From an uncultured Oscillospiraceae bacterium (GTDB lineage: Bacteria > Bacillota > Clostridia > Oscillospirales > Oscillospiraceae), in assembly GCA_947625045.1 (NCBI GenBank), contig CANQMW010000001.1, positions 124,001-188,000 on the forward strand: 64,000 nt of DNA, in the 5' to 3' direction. Each line of letters starts with the position of its first letter. Position 1 is the stretch's first letter. Below are positions 55,962 through 63,866 of the stretch, one piece after another. The notes under the pieces are model-generated. The model worked only from the letters and a program-made list of their open reading frames with translations, was not told the origin of the DNA and did no database searches. The position numbers and the translations under genes are program-made.

Positions 55962-57774
55962 ACTTCTGGAAAAGAGCGCCTGGACGGCCCAAAAGCCCCG
56001 CCTGGCCCCGCCCCCGGGGAGCGGGGCGTGGAAGGCCCTCCCGGCTGCGGAGAAATTGCTTGCGGCGGGGGACGAGGCGCTGCGCCGGGCGAAAAATGTG
56101 CCCACGCTGCCCTTGAAGCTGTGGCTTGCCTATACGGAGCGGGGCGACAGGACCGCCTATGAGACGCCCTATTTCGCCCGGCGGCGGACCTTATGCGACC
56201 TCGTCATGGCGGCATGCGCCGCCGGCGGGGGACGGTATATCCCCGCCATTGCGGACTATCTTTGGGCCATCTGCGGGGAGAGCGCCTGGCAGCTGCCCGC
56301 CCACAATGTATACGTGCGGGACACCCCCGCTCTGCCCCTGCCGGATAGTAAGCGGCCGGTGGTGGACCTGTTCGCCGCGGAGACGGGGGCCACGCTGGCG
56401 CTGACGCACCTGCTTCTGGGCCGCGAATTGGATGCCTATGCCCCCGGCCTGGCCGGGCGGGTGAGGGACGAGGTCCGCCGGCGGGTGCTGCGGCCCTATC
56501 TCCATGACCACTTCTGGTGGATGGCGGACACGGCCGACCCGAAGGACAGGCCCGTGTGCAACTGGACACCCTGGTGCACCCAGAACGTGCTGCTGACCGC
56601 GGCGGCGCTGCTGCCGGCCCGGGCGCTGCCCGCCTATGTGAACAAAGCGGCGGCGGGGCTGGACAGCTTCCTCGCCGAATACGGCGAGGACGGCTGCTGC
56701 AACGAGGGCGCCCAGTATTATGGCCACGCGGCGCTGACATTCTCTAATGCCCTGGACCTTATGTGCCAAATGGCGCCGGGGGCGCTGGAGAGCCTGTGGG
56801 AAGAGCCCAAGCTGCGCAATATGGCGGAGTACATCGTGCATATGCACGTGGCGGGGCCTTACTACCTCAACTTCGCCGACTGCAGCCCCCTGGCGGGGCG
56901 GCGGGGCGCGCGGGAATATCTCTTCGCCAAACGGGTGGGCAGCGAGCCTTTGCGGGCCCTGGCGGCGCGGGACGCCGCGGAGGAGGTCCAAGATAGCCCT
57001 GCGGACAATTCCAGCGGCATCAGCCTTTATGAGCGGATACAGACCGCTTTCGCGGAAGAGGAGATGTTGGCCGAGGCGAAAGCGTGCAGGGGCCTGCCCA
57101 TCCCCGCCGCGCCGGACATATGGTACCCCAGCGTGGGGGTGCTCTCCGTCCGGCGGGGGCCATACATGCTGGGCGCCAAGGCCGGCTGCAACGCGGACAG
57201 CCACAACCACAACGACACGGGGAGCCTCATCCTCTACAAGGACGGCCGGCCCCTGCTCATCGACGTGGGCGTGGAGAGCTACACTGCCAAGACCTTCAGC
57301 GACCGGCGCTATGAGATATGGACCATGCAGTCCAGCTGGCATAATCTGCCGGAATTCGACCCGGCGGGCGGAAAATACCAGCAGCTCCCCGGCCCGGAGG
57401 CCCGGGCGGAGCATGTGGCGGTGGACCCGGACCTGGGAGGCCTTACCATGGACATCGCCGCCGCCTACGGGCCCGTGCCGGGGCTGGGATACTACCGCCG
57501 CCGGATGGCGCTCACCGCTGACGGCCTCACCGTGGAGGACGCCACCGATTATCCGGGCCAAGCGGCCCTCAGCCTTATGAGTGCCGAAAAGCCGGAGACG
57601 GCGGGGGATACCGTCCGCTTCGGGGCCCTGGGCGAGGCTGCGGTGCAGGGTGCGGACCGCATCGCATGGGAGGCGGTCCCCATCCGGGATGCCCGGCTGC
57701 GGGCGGCCTGGCCGGAGACCATTTACCGAACGCGGATATATTTCACCGGTAGGGTGAAGATCGAAGTGCGCTGA
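55951..57774 (+). CDS. Heparinase II/III-like protein (possible polysaccharide lyase)
   Basis: 607 residues without a signal peptide. The N-terminal two thirds are alpha-helical toroid-like (LWAICGES, NWTPWCTQNVLLTAAAL, CNEGAQYYGHAAL). The C-terminal beta domain has NADSHNHNDTGSLILY and PLLIDVGVESYT, the heparinase II/III signature with its His residues. Such lyases cut next to uronic acids and leave 4,5-unsaturated ends, which a GH88 enzyme then removes. A lyase in the cytoplasm implies action on imported oligosaccharides. Confidence 0.82.
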   Translation: MIRELLEKSAWTAQKPRLAPPPGSGAWKALPAAEKLLAAGDEALRRAKNVPTLPLKLWLAYTERGDRTAYETPYFARRRTLCDLVMAACAAGGGRYIPAIADYLWAICGESAWQLPAHNVYVRDTPALPLPDSKRPVVDLFAAETGATLALTHLLLGRELDAYAPGLAGRVRDEVRRRVLRPYLHDHFWWMADTADPKDRPVCNWTPWCTQNVLLTAAALLPARALPAYVNKAAAGLDSFLAEYGEDGCCNEGAQYYGHAALTFSNALDLMCQMAPGALESLWEEPKLRNMAEYIVHMHVAGPYYLNFADCSPLAGRRGAREYLFAKRVGSEPLRALAARDAAEEVQDSPADNSSGISLYERIQTAFAEEEMLAEAKACRGLPIPAAPDIWYPSVGVLSVRRGPYMLGAKAGCNADSHNHNDTGSLILYKDGRPLLIDVGVESYTAKTFSDRRYEIWTMQSSWHNLPEFDPAGGKYQQLPGPEARAEHVAVDPDLGGLTMDIAAAYGPVPGLGYYRRRMALTADGLTVEDATDYPGQAALSLMSAEKPETAGDTVRFGALGEAAVQGADRIAWEAVPIRDARLRAAWPETIYRTRIYFTGRVKIEVR

Positions 57775-57793
57775 TATGGAGGAGGAGAGACAT

Positions 57794-58600
57794 ATGCCAC
57801 AGGAACCCATCAAGCTGAAGATACTGGACGCGGCGGGCCGGGTGCTTCTGACCGCTCCGGCGGCGGAGCAGGTGAGCCTGGTCTACGCCAACGCCTATGC
57901 CCCCGGGGACCGGGTGGCGTTGGAGATAGGCCAGCCGGGGCAGTACTGCGTGGTGCAGTTCGAGGACACCATGCCCCCGGCGCTCATCTACGTAGTGAAG
58001 CGGGAGATCAACTTCGCCATCCCCTTCGGGGAGCAGGCCAGCGTTTTTAACCCCAAGAGCTTCACCGGCTCCTGCCATGTGGTCCGGGCCCGGCTGGCGA
58101 CGCCAGAGGAGATCGCCGCCCGGCGAAACCTGGCCTTCGACCCCTACGACAGCCACGGCGACACGGGGTTCTATCCCCACACCGCCGCCAACGTGGAGAC
58201 CCGGGGGGAGGCGGTGTTCGCCGCCCGCAACGCCATCGACGGGGTCTATGAAAACGACGCCCACGGCGTATGGCCCTACCAGAGCTGGGGCATCAACCGG
58301 GACCCTGACGCCGCGTTGACCCTCTTCTTCGGCCGGCCGGTGACGGTGGACGAGCTGCGCCTCACCCTGCGGGCGGACTTCCCCCACGACAGCTGGTGGA
58401 CGAAGGGCACGGTCCGCTTCAGCGACGGGAGCGAAGAGTGCCTTGCCCTGCGGCGGGACGCCGCCCCCCAGCGTTTCCCCATCGCCCCCCGCACGGTCAC
58501 GGAGTTGACCCTGTGTGAGCTCATCAGGGCGGACGATCCCAGCCCCTTCCCGGCCCTTACCCAGATCGAAGCCTGGGGCACCGAGGCCGCCGGTCAGTGA
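57794..58600 (+). CDS. Protein of unknown function with a discoidin-like C-terminal domain
   Basis: 268 residues, no signal peptide. The first about 95 residues are a small beta domain with hydrophobic repeats. The rest (ARNAIDGVYENDAHGVWPYQSWG, then ALTLFFGRPVTVDELRLTLRADFPHDSWW) resembles F5/8-type carbohydrate-binding modules. I do not recognise the whole family. GGAGGAGGAG precedes the ATG. Position between a lyase-like gene and rhaM suggests it handles the same glycan. Confidence 0.6.
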   Translation: MPQEPIKLKILDAAGRVLLTAPAAEQVSLVYANAYAPGDRVALEIGQPGQYCVVQFEDTMPPALIYVVKREINFAIPFGEQASVFNPKSFTGSCHVVRARLATPEEIAARRNLAFDPYDSHGDTGFYPHTAANVETRGEAVFAARNAIDGVYENDAHGVWPYQSWGINRDPDAALTLFFGRPVTVDELRLTLRADFPHDSWWTKGTVRFSDGSEECLALRRDAAPQRFPIAPRTVTELTLCELIRADDPSPFPALTQIEAWGTEAAGQ

Positions 58601-58644
58601 TCACTGTTTAGAGGAAAATGTAAAAACAGGGAGGACCAAGACGT

Positions 58645-58959
58645 ATGATACGCAAGGGATTCAAAATGAAGCTCTATCCCGGCATGGCAAAGGAGTATGC
58701 CCGGCGGCACAGCGAGCTGTGGCCGGAGATGCGGGATATGATACATGAGTACGGCGGGCACAACTACTCCATCTATCTGGACCCGGAGACCAACGTGCTC
58801 TACGGCTACCTGGAGATCGAGGACGAGGCGCGCTGGGCCGCCTCCGCGGACACGCCCATCAACCGCAAATGGTGGGACTACATGGCCGACATCATGGACA
58901 CGAATCCGGACAACAGTCCCGTCTCCACGGACCTCGTGCCGGTGTTCCATCTGGACTGA
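58645..58959 (+). CDS. rhaM: L-rhamnose mutarotase
   Basis: 104 residues of the RhaM/YiiL family: KGFKMKLYPGMAKEYARRHSE holds the active-site His and Tyr, NYSIYLDPETNVLYGYLE and NRKWWDYMADIM follow. It interconverts the alpha and beta forms of L-rhamnose before isomerisation. It ends the + strand glycan operon and ties it to the rhamnose operon 14 kb upstream. GGGAGG precedes the ATG. Confidence 0.92.
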   Translation: MIRKGFKMKLYPGMAKEYARRHSELWPEMRDMIHEYGGHNYSIYLDPETNVLYGYLEIEDEARWAASADTPINRKWWDYMADIMDTNPDNSPVSTDLVPVFHLD

Positions 58960-59003
58960 GCCGGACTCTTTATCTGAAAACTGCATACGAAGAGGCTGAG
59001 CAA

Positions 59004-59054
59004 AAAACAGAGCCATTTTTCGAACTTTTTATCGAAAAATGGCTCTGTTTTAAC
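59004..59054. terminator. Strong terminator between rhaM and the toxin-antitoxin remnant
   Basis: A perfect 20-bp stem (59004-59023 with 59032-59051), with A- and T-rich ends, can stop transcription on both strands. Confidence 0.9.
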
Positions 59055-59057
59055 GTG

Positions 59058-59213
59058 TTAGATCTTGTTGAGTCGTTCGTCCCGCGCTTCTTCCGCTGTA
59101 ATATCCGGTGGGATGATCCCAAACAGCGGCTTTGCCAGGTCCGCCCGATCAGAGGCTATATTTTGTCCAAACAACTCCGTGTAGTTTTTTGGCAATATAG
59201 GTCTGGATGCTTT
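59058..59213 (-). pseudogene. 3' fragment of another small gene fused to the toxin remnant
   Basis: In a frame different from the toxin, an open stretch of 51 codons ends in LAKPLFGIIPPDITAEEARDERLNKI-type sequence (last residues ERLNKI) and a stop at 59058. It has no start codon or ribosome site. The ending looks like an antitoxin tail, but I cannot name the family. It probably marks a recombination junction. Confidence 0.4.
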
Positions 59214-59256
59214 TCAGATCTGCCGCTGCTTCCGGCGATAACCGCAGCTTATTCAT
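59149..59256 (-). pseudogene. Truncated RelE/ParE-type toxin gene
   Basis: The ATG overlaps the antitoxin stop (ATGAATAA), as in intact modules. It begins MNKLRLSPEAAADLKSIQTY, a RelE/ParE start, but stops after 35 codons (usual length about 90-100). The RNase or gyrase-poisoning core is missing, so it should be inactive. Confidence 0.6.
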
Positions 59257-59572
59257 CCCCAAGCCCCAGCATGGCCTCGACCTCGTCCATCGTCAGCCAG
59301 CCGTCCCGTTCAGCGGAATCAAAGCCCTTTTGCGCTTCCGCAGAAAACTGCTTCCATGCCTTTGCCTTCATGTACTCCGCGTTCTCCGGCGAGGCCAGAA
59401 ATGGCAGGCCGCCCGCATTGATGGACTGCTGAAGGAAAATGTTGACGGCATCTGTCATGGACAGGCCCTGCCGGGCGTAGATGTCTTCAACTTTTTTCTT
59501 TACGTCCGGGTTTATCCGCATCTGGAACATGGCTGTCTTCGGGGCTGTTACGACATTAAAACTCTGATCCAT
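59249..59572 (-). CDS. RelB/DinJ-family antitoxin
   Basis: 107 residues with a ribbon-helix-helix start (TAMFQMRINPDVKKKVEDIY, then GLSMTDAVNIFLQQS), the RelB/DinJ hallmark, and an acidic C-terminal tail. It represses its own promoter and binds the toxin. The toxin gene downstream is broken, so it appears to be an orphan antitoxin. Confidence 0.85.
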   Translation of the reverse strand: MDQSFNVVTAPKTAMFQMRINPDVKKKVEDIYARQGLSMTDAVNIFLQQSINAGGLPFLASPENAEYMKAKAWKQFSAEAQKGFDSAERDGWLTMDEVEAMLGLGDE

Positions 59573-59594
59573 GGTAAACCGCTCCTTTTGTCAT

Positions 59595-59623
59595 AGTATA
59601 GCCATGAAAAAGCAAGTTGTCAA
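59595..59623 (-). promoter_or_regulatory. Promoter of the antitoxin gene
   Basis: On the minus strand: consensus -35 TTGACA (59623-59618), 17-bp spacer and -10 TATACT (59600-59595), just ahead of AAGGAGC and the start codon. Confidence 0.85.
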
Positions 59624-59649
59624 CACATTGTTATTACACTGAATTGCAG

Positions 59650-59689
59650 AAATGAAAACACCGGAACAGAGCTGCCTCTGTTCCGGTGT
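59650..59689 (-). terminator. Terminator of the broken tRNA gene
   Basis: A perfect 14-bp stem (59658-59671 with 59676-59689) with loop CTGC, followed on the minus strand by TTTCATTT. It directly follows the tRNA 3' CCA. Confidence 0.85.
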
Positions 59690-59746
59690 GGTGGAGACGA
59701 AGGGATTCGAACCCTCGACCTCTCGGATGCGAACCGAACGCTCTAC
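59689..59746 (-). tRNA. 3' fragment of tRNA-Ala(CGC), likely attachment site
   Basis: On the minus strand the sequence gives half of the D stem (GAGC), an anticodon arm with loop TTCGCAT (anticodon CGC), variable loop AGGTC, a T arm with GTTCGAATC, the 3' acceptor strand CGTCTCC, A73 and CCA. U at position 70 fits alanine identity. The 5' acceptor strand GGAGACG and the 5' D arm are absent upstream, so this is not a working tRNA. The break falls near 59746. A retained 3' end is typical of an integrase attachment site. Confidence 0.7.
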
Positions 59747-60045
59747 GGCAGTGAACGGGCATAGCGAAACACCAAAATGCTCAAACACACCATATTTTCA
59801 AAGTACATAGTTACATTACCACAATCTGTTGTAGTAGTCAAGGTTATATCGGCGTTTACCCCTGGTGCAAAATGCAAGAAAATACCCAAATGATTTTGTA
59901 TGCGGGGGGCGTAGATTGAGTGCCCACCCATTTGGGGCGTATCTCCAGCGGCAGGCGCTGGAGTTGCATCCCCAGGCCGGAGGGCGTATCCAAAGCGCCC
60001 GGCCACTCGACATACATCCTACTACAAGCGTTCCTATATTCATTT
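59747..60045. other. Intergenic stretch with consecutive hairpins
   Basis: No gene is supported. CTCCAGCG (59943-59950) pairs with CGCTGGAG (59956-59963). GGGCG (59982-59986) faces CGCCC (59996-60000), flanked by GGCC at 59975 and 60001. GGGCGTATC occurs near both stems (about 59936 and 59982). This may be a structured RNA or part of the end of a mobile element. Confidence 0.35.
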
Positions 60046-60113
60046 GAAATGCGTCTCACCATGAGACGTATTTTTTGTTTGCCCGCTACGCAGAAATGCG
60101 TCTCACCATGAGA
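60046..60113. repeat. Two copies of a 21-bp direct repeat with internal hairpin
   Basis: The same 21 bases occur at 60046-60066 and 60093-60113, 47 bp apart. The core CGTCTCA-CCA-TGAGACG (60052-60068) is a 7-bp hairpin followed by TATTTTTTG in the first copy; the second copy keeps a shorter stem and TTTATTTT. They may be weak tandem terminators or protein sites. Confidence 0.55.
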
Positions 60114-60247
60114 TTTATTTTGCCGTCAACAAGGCCTGCCGCCCAGGTGGGTCTTTTATCATATACAAATCCAACCCGGAGGGAGGTGATAGACCTTTTC
60201 TTTCCTTTATCCCGGCGTACAAATCTAAAAAACAAGGAGGACAACAT

Positions 60248-63200
60248 TTGAAATCTATGACGCGCATCCTGTCTCTGGCGCTTGCCGTGATCCTGGCGTT
60301 GAGCTTGTGCGCCGTGGGAGCCTTCGCGGATGACGCCCCGCCCAGCGGGGAGCCGGAGGGCGAAACGACCACGGAGGCCACGCCCGCGCCGGAGACAGAG
60401 ACACCCACCCCGGCAGAAACCGCCGCACCCACGGCCACGCCTGCCCCCGCACCCACGGCGGAGCCCACGCCTGCACAAACGGCGGCTCCGACTGAAACGC
60501 CCACTCCCACCGAGGCCCCGGAGATCGCCCCGCCTGGTATAGAGGGACCCAGCATTGACGAGCCTTATGGAGACGGTATCGTAATGGGCCCGAACAATCC
60601 CCCGGAGGATGGCCCGGCCATTTTTTCTACAATCAGCGGCACCGCCTCAATCGCTGTGCATAACTGCTACGACTCCTACGGTTCTCAAATCAAATATGTT
60701 AGTTCCTTCAGTTGGGGCGGGAAAAGCATCGGCGGCTACGGCAGCCCACGTTACCAGATCACCGCCAATGGGTCCCCGGCGTACTGCATCGAACCTGGCG
60801 GCTACCTCCCCGGTGGTTCCTCGGTCTCGACCAGTACAGCGCATATATGGAACGGCTTTTCATCTGATAAACGCGACGCAATCAAGGTGGCGCTGCTGTG
60901 CGGTGAACCGGGCAACAGTTCCGCCCTCTCTGGTAACTTTGGGAGCCAGTACACCGCGACGCAAATGATCGTTTGGGAGATTATCGTAGGGGCCCGCAGC
61001 ACCTACTCGCCCTATAACTGCACCGACGCCAAAGTAATAAACTCCGTTTGCAGCGGCGGAGCCAACAGCGAGGTCAAGACCGTCTACGACCAGATCTCCA
61101 ACGCCATGCGGACATACAGCATCCTGCCCAGCTTTGCAAGCTCTCTCTATGCTCCGGCTCCGACCAGCGAAATGACCTACCAGAGCGGCGCGTTCACCCT
61201 CACTCTTACCGACAGCAACGGCGTGTTGTCCAATTACAACTTCACCAGCACCAACGGCAGTCTCCGCTTTAGCACGTCGGGCAATCAGTTGACGATCACA
61301 TCCTCGTCACCGGTCGATAGTGCTACGGTGAATGTCACCAAGAAAAACGCTGTGTCTGTCAGTTCGACCATCACGGCCTATGCCGGAAACGGTTTGCAAG
61401 AAACTATCGTGGGTGTTGAAGCGTCGGACAACACATCCGGGTATTTCATGGTCAATGCGGAGGGCGAGGCACCCCCGCCCGCTGCCAATGCCTCCCTCGG
61501 AATTAGGAAAACCGCCGAGGATGGGAATGTTGGCAATATCAACTTTACCCTCGTTGGGATAGGCGGCGAGGCCAGCGGTGCGTATTACAGTGTTTATACT
61601 AACGACTACGGCAATATCATAACCGAGGTCAAGCCGGGCACCTATATGGTAACGGAGCAGACCCCCAGCGGATATGTTGCCAGTCCAAAATCCCAGCAGG
61701 TCACACTTCAGAGCGGTGACGGCAAAGTTCTCACTTTCTATAATGCCCTCGAAAAAGGTACTGTGAAGATCGTCAAGACCTCGGATGATGGGGTAATCAG
61801 CGGTATCAAATTCACCATTTCCGGCCCAAGCGGGACGCAGACCGTGACCACCGGCTCCAACGGAAAAATCAATGTGCCCAATCTATCTCCCGGCACCTAC
61901 ACCGTGACAGAGCAGGTCCCGGCAGGCTACACCGCAGACCAGACCTCGCAGCGTTTTACCCTCATGCCAGGAGAGCTTTACACGGTGAATTTCCACAACA
62001 CTCCGCAGAAAGGCGGCTTGAAGATAGTCAAAACGTCCAGCGACGGCAAAGTGGCCGGGATCACGTTCACGGTCACGGGAAATAGCGTCAGCAAGACCGT
62101 GACCACCGGCTCGGATGGCACCATTACCATCCCTGACCTTGCGCCCGGCAGTTACACCGTGACCGAAACCGTCCCCAGCGGCTACACCGCAGACAAAGCC
62201 TCGCAGACCGTCACCGTCACGAATGGACAGACCGCCACCGTTACATTTAAGAATACTTTGAAAACCGGGAGCCTCAAGATCGTCAAGACCTCGGACGATG
62301 GGCATATCAGCGGCATCCAGTTCGCCGTCAAGGGCGGGAGCATAAACAAAACTGTCACCAGCGGAACAGACGGCACTATCACTGTCCCCGGCCTGACCCC
62401 CGGGCAGTACACGGTCACAGAGCAGGTCCCGGCGGCCTATGCCTGTGATAATCCGTCGCAGACCGTGACCGTGGAATATGACAAGACCGCCACCGTCACT
62501 TTCCGCAACACCCTCAAAACCGGGAATATCAAGATCGTCAAGACCGCAGATGACGGACATATCAGCGGCATCCAGTTTACCGTTAAGGGCGGTTCTGTCA
62601 ATCAGACCGTCACCAGCGGAACGGACGGCACTATCACCGTCCCCGGCCTCGTTCCCGGCCAGTACACCGTGGCTGAAATTGTCCCGGAGGGCTATGTGTG
62701 CAATAATCCCTCGCAGACCGTCACCGTGGAATACGACAAGACCGCCGAGGTCCGCTTTGAGAACGAGCTGAAGGTGTGGCGCGTGGCCGTTACCAAAGTG
62801 GATGCCGACGAAGGTGTGCGCCGGAGCAGCCGCGCCACGCTGGAGGGCGCACAGTACGGCGTGTATCACGACAGTGCGCTCCAGGACACCTATACCACGG
62901 ACCAAAATGGACAGTTTGTGACCGACTACTATCCTTGCTCCACCGGCTGGACCTTGCAGGAGATCAGCGCACCCACGGGCTACACCGTGGACCCCACATC
63001 CTACACCATCGGCCTGGAACCTGGGACCACCCAGCTTGCGGCCAACGACACGGAGCTTACCGTGCCGGAGGAGATCATAGAGGGAAAGTTGCTTATCACC
63101 AAGCAGGACGGCCTCACCCAGACGCCCCTCGCCGGAGCCGTGTTCGCCGTCACGGATGAGACCGGGGCCACCGTGACCGAGGCCACCACCGGGGAGGACG

Positions 63201-63850
63201 GCACCGCCACGGTGGAATCTCTGCCCTTTGGCACCTACACCGCCAAAGAGACAAAAGCCCCGGAGGGCTACCAACTGGACGAGACCGTGTTCGATTTTGC
63301 CATTGAGACGGACGGCCAGACCGTGACCCTCACGCGGGAGAACGTCTACAATGTCGGCTCCATCACCGTCCACAAGGCCGATACCCAGGGCAACACCCTC
63401 GCCGGTGCGACCTATCTTCTGGAATGGTCCCAGGACGGCGGCACATGGAATCCCGTCACTTTCCGCTCGGATACCACGCCCGCCATCGGCGGCTGTACCA
63501 CCCTGGACCTCAACGCCGGCCAGCTCACCACCGGGGCGGATGGCACGGTGAAGTTTGACGGCCTCGTTGCCAACGGCAAAGTTCAGTACCGGCTCACGGA
63601 GATAAAGGCCCCGGAGGGTCTGTCCCTACTGAAAGACCCCGTGTTCCAGGGAACGCTCCCCTTTGACGCTGCGACCGGCCCTCTGTACGACATCGCCTAT
63701 ACCGTCACCAACAACCGCATCACCAATCTGCCGCAGACAGGCTCCACCGGCCTGCTGTTGCCCGTGGCTGTCGGCACCGCCCTTCTGGGGCTGGCCGGCT
63801 GCGCGGGCTTTTTTGTTGTCCGCAGCCGCAAAAAATCCAAATCCAACTAA
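60248..63850 (+). CDS. LPXTG surface adhesin with thioester (TQXA) domain and Cna-B repeats
   Basis: 1200 residues. Signal peptide (1-27), then a Pro/Thr/Glu-rich stretch (about 30-100). The thioester domain (about 130-300) has CIEPG (Cys180) and TATQMIVWE (Gln239), the pair that forms an internal thioester for covalent binding to host surfaces. From about 415 to 1155 come some eight SpaA/Cna-B repeats. LPQTG (from residue 1161), a hydrophobic helix and a basic tail are the sortase signal. Start TTG at 60248, 7 bases after GGAGG; the ATG at 60257 is too far. Probably the tip or ancillary pilin of the pilus locus that follows. Confidence 0.88.
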   Translation: MKSMTRILSLALAVILALSLCAVGAFADDAPPSGEPEGETTTEATPAPETETPTPAETAAPTATPAPAPTAEPTPAQTAAPTETPTPTEAPEIAPPGIEGPSIDEPYGDGIVMGPNNPPEDGPAIFSTISGTASIAVHNCYDSYGSQIKYVSSFSWGGKSIGGYGSPRYQITANGSPAYCIEPGGYLPGGSSVSTSTAHIWNGFSSDKRDAIKVALLCGEPGNSSALSGNFGSQYTATQMIVWEIIVGARSTYSPYNCTDAKVINSVCSGGANSEVKTVYDQISNAMRTYSILPSFASSLYAPAPTSEMTYQSGAFTLTLTDSNGVLSNYNFTSTNGSLRFSTSGNQLTITSSSPVDSATVNVTKKNAVSVSSTITAYAGNGLQETIVGVEASDNTSGYFMVNAEGEAPPPAANASLGIRKTAEDGNVGNINFTLVGIGGEASGAYYSVYTNDYGNIITEVKPGTYMVTEQTPSGYVASPKSQQVTLQSGDGKVLTFYNALEKGTVKIVKTSDDGVISGIKFTISGPSGTQTVTTGSNGKINVPNLSPGTYTVTEQVPAGYTADQTSQRFTLMPGELYTVNFHNTPQKGGLKIVKTSSDGKVAGITFTVTGNSVSKTVTTGSDGTITIPDLAPGSYTVTETVPSGYTADKASQTVTVTNGQTATVTFKNTLKTGSLKIVKTSDDGHISGIQFAVKGGSINKTVTSGTDGTITVPGLTPGQYTVTEQVPAAYACDNPSQTVTVEYDKTATVTFRNTLKTGNIKIVKTADDGHISGIQFTVKGGSVNQTVTSGTDGTITVPGLVPGQYTVAEIVPEGYVCNNPSQTVTVEYDKTAEVRFENELKVWRVAVTKVDADEGVRRSSRATLEGAQYGVYHDSALQDTYTTDQNGQFVTDYYPCSTGWTLQEISAPTGYTVDPTSYTIGLEPGTTQLAANDTELTVPEEIIEGKLLITKQDGLTQTPLAGAVFAVTDETGATVTEATTGEDGTATVESLPFGTYTAKETKAPEGYQLDETVFDFAIETDGQTVTLTRENVYNVGSITVHKADTQGNTLAGATYLLEWSQDGGTWNPVTFRSDTTPAIGGCTTLDLNAGQLTTGADGTVKFDGLVANGKVQYRLTEIKAPEGLSLLKDPVFQGTLPFDAATGPLYDIAYTVTNNRITNLPQTGSTGLLLPVAVGTALLGLAGCAGFFVVRSRKKSKSN
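62015..62776 (+). repeat. Tandem Cna-B repeats of about 255 bp
   Basis: Three consecutive units start at 62015, 62270 and 62525, each coding for a repeat with KIVKT, SGTDGTIT-like and PSQTVTV motifs. The last two are the most alike. A more diverged unit starts at 61760. Repeat number may vary by recombination. Confidence 0.8.
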
Positions 63851-63866
63851 AAAAGGAGAATGAACA

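Noticed and set aside
59689..59770. Complete functional tRNA gene
   Set aside because: No 5' acceptor strand pairs with CGTCTCC, and the D loop lacks the GG pair; only the 3' part is present.
59591..59788. Minus-strand frame of 65 codons
   Set aside because: It runs through the antitoxin promoter, the terminator hairpin and the tRNA fragment, so it is not a gene.
60046..60113. CRISPR array
   Set aside because: Only two repeats, with a hairpin-plus-T-run form and no cas genes. No CRISPR array was seen elsewhere in the window.
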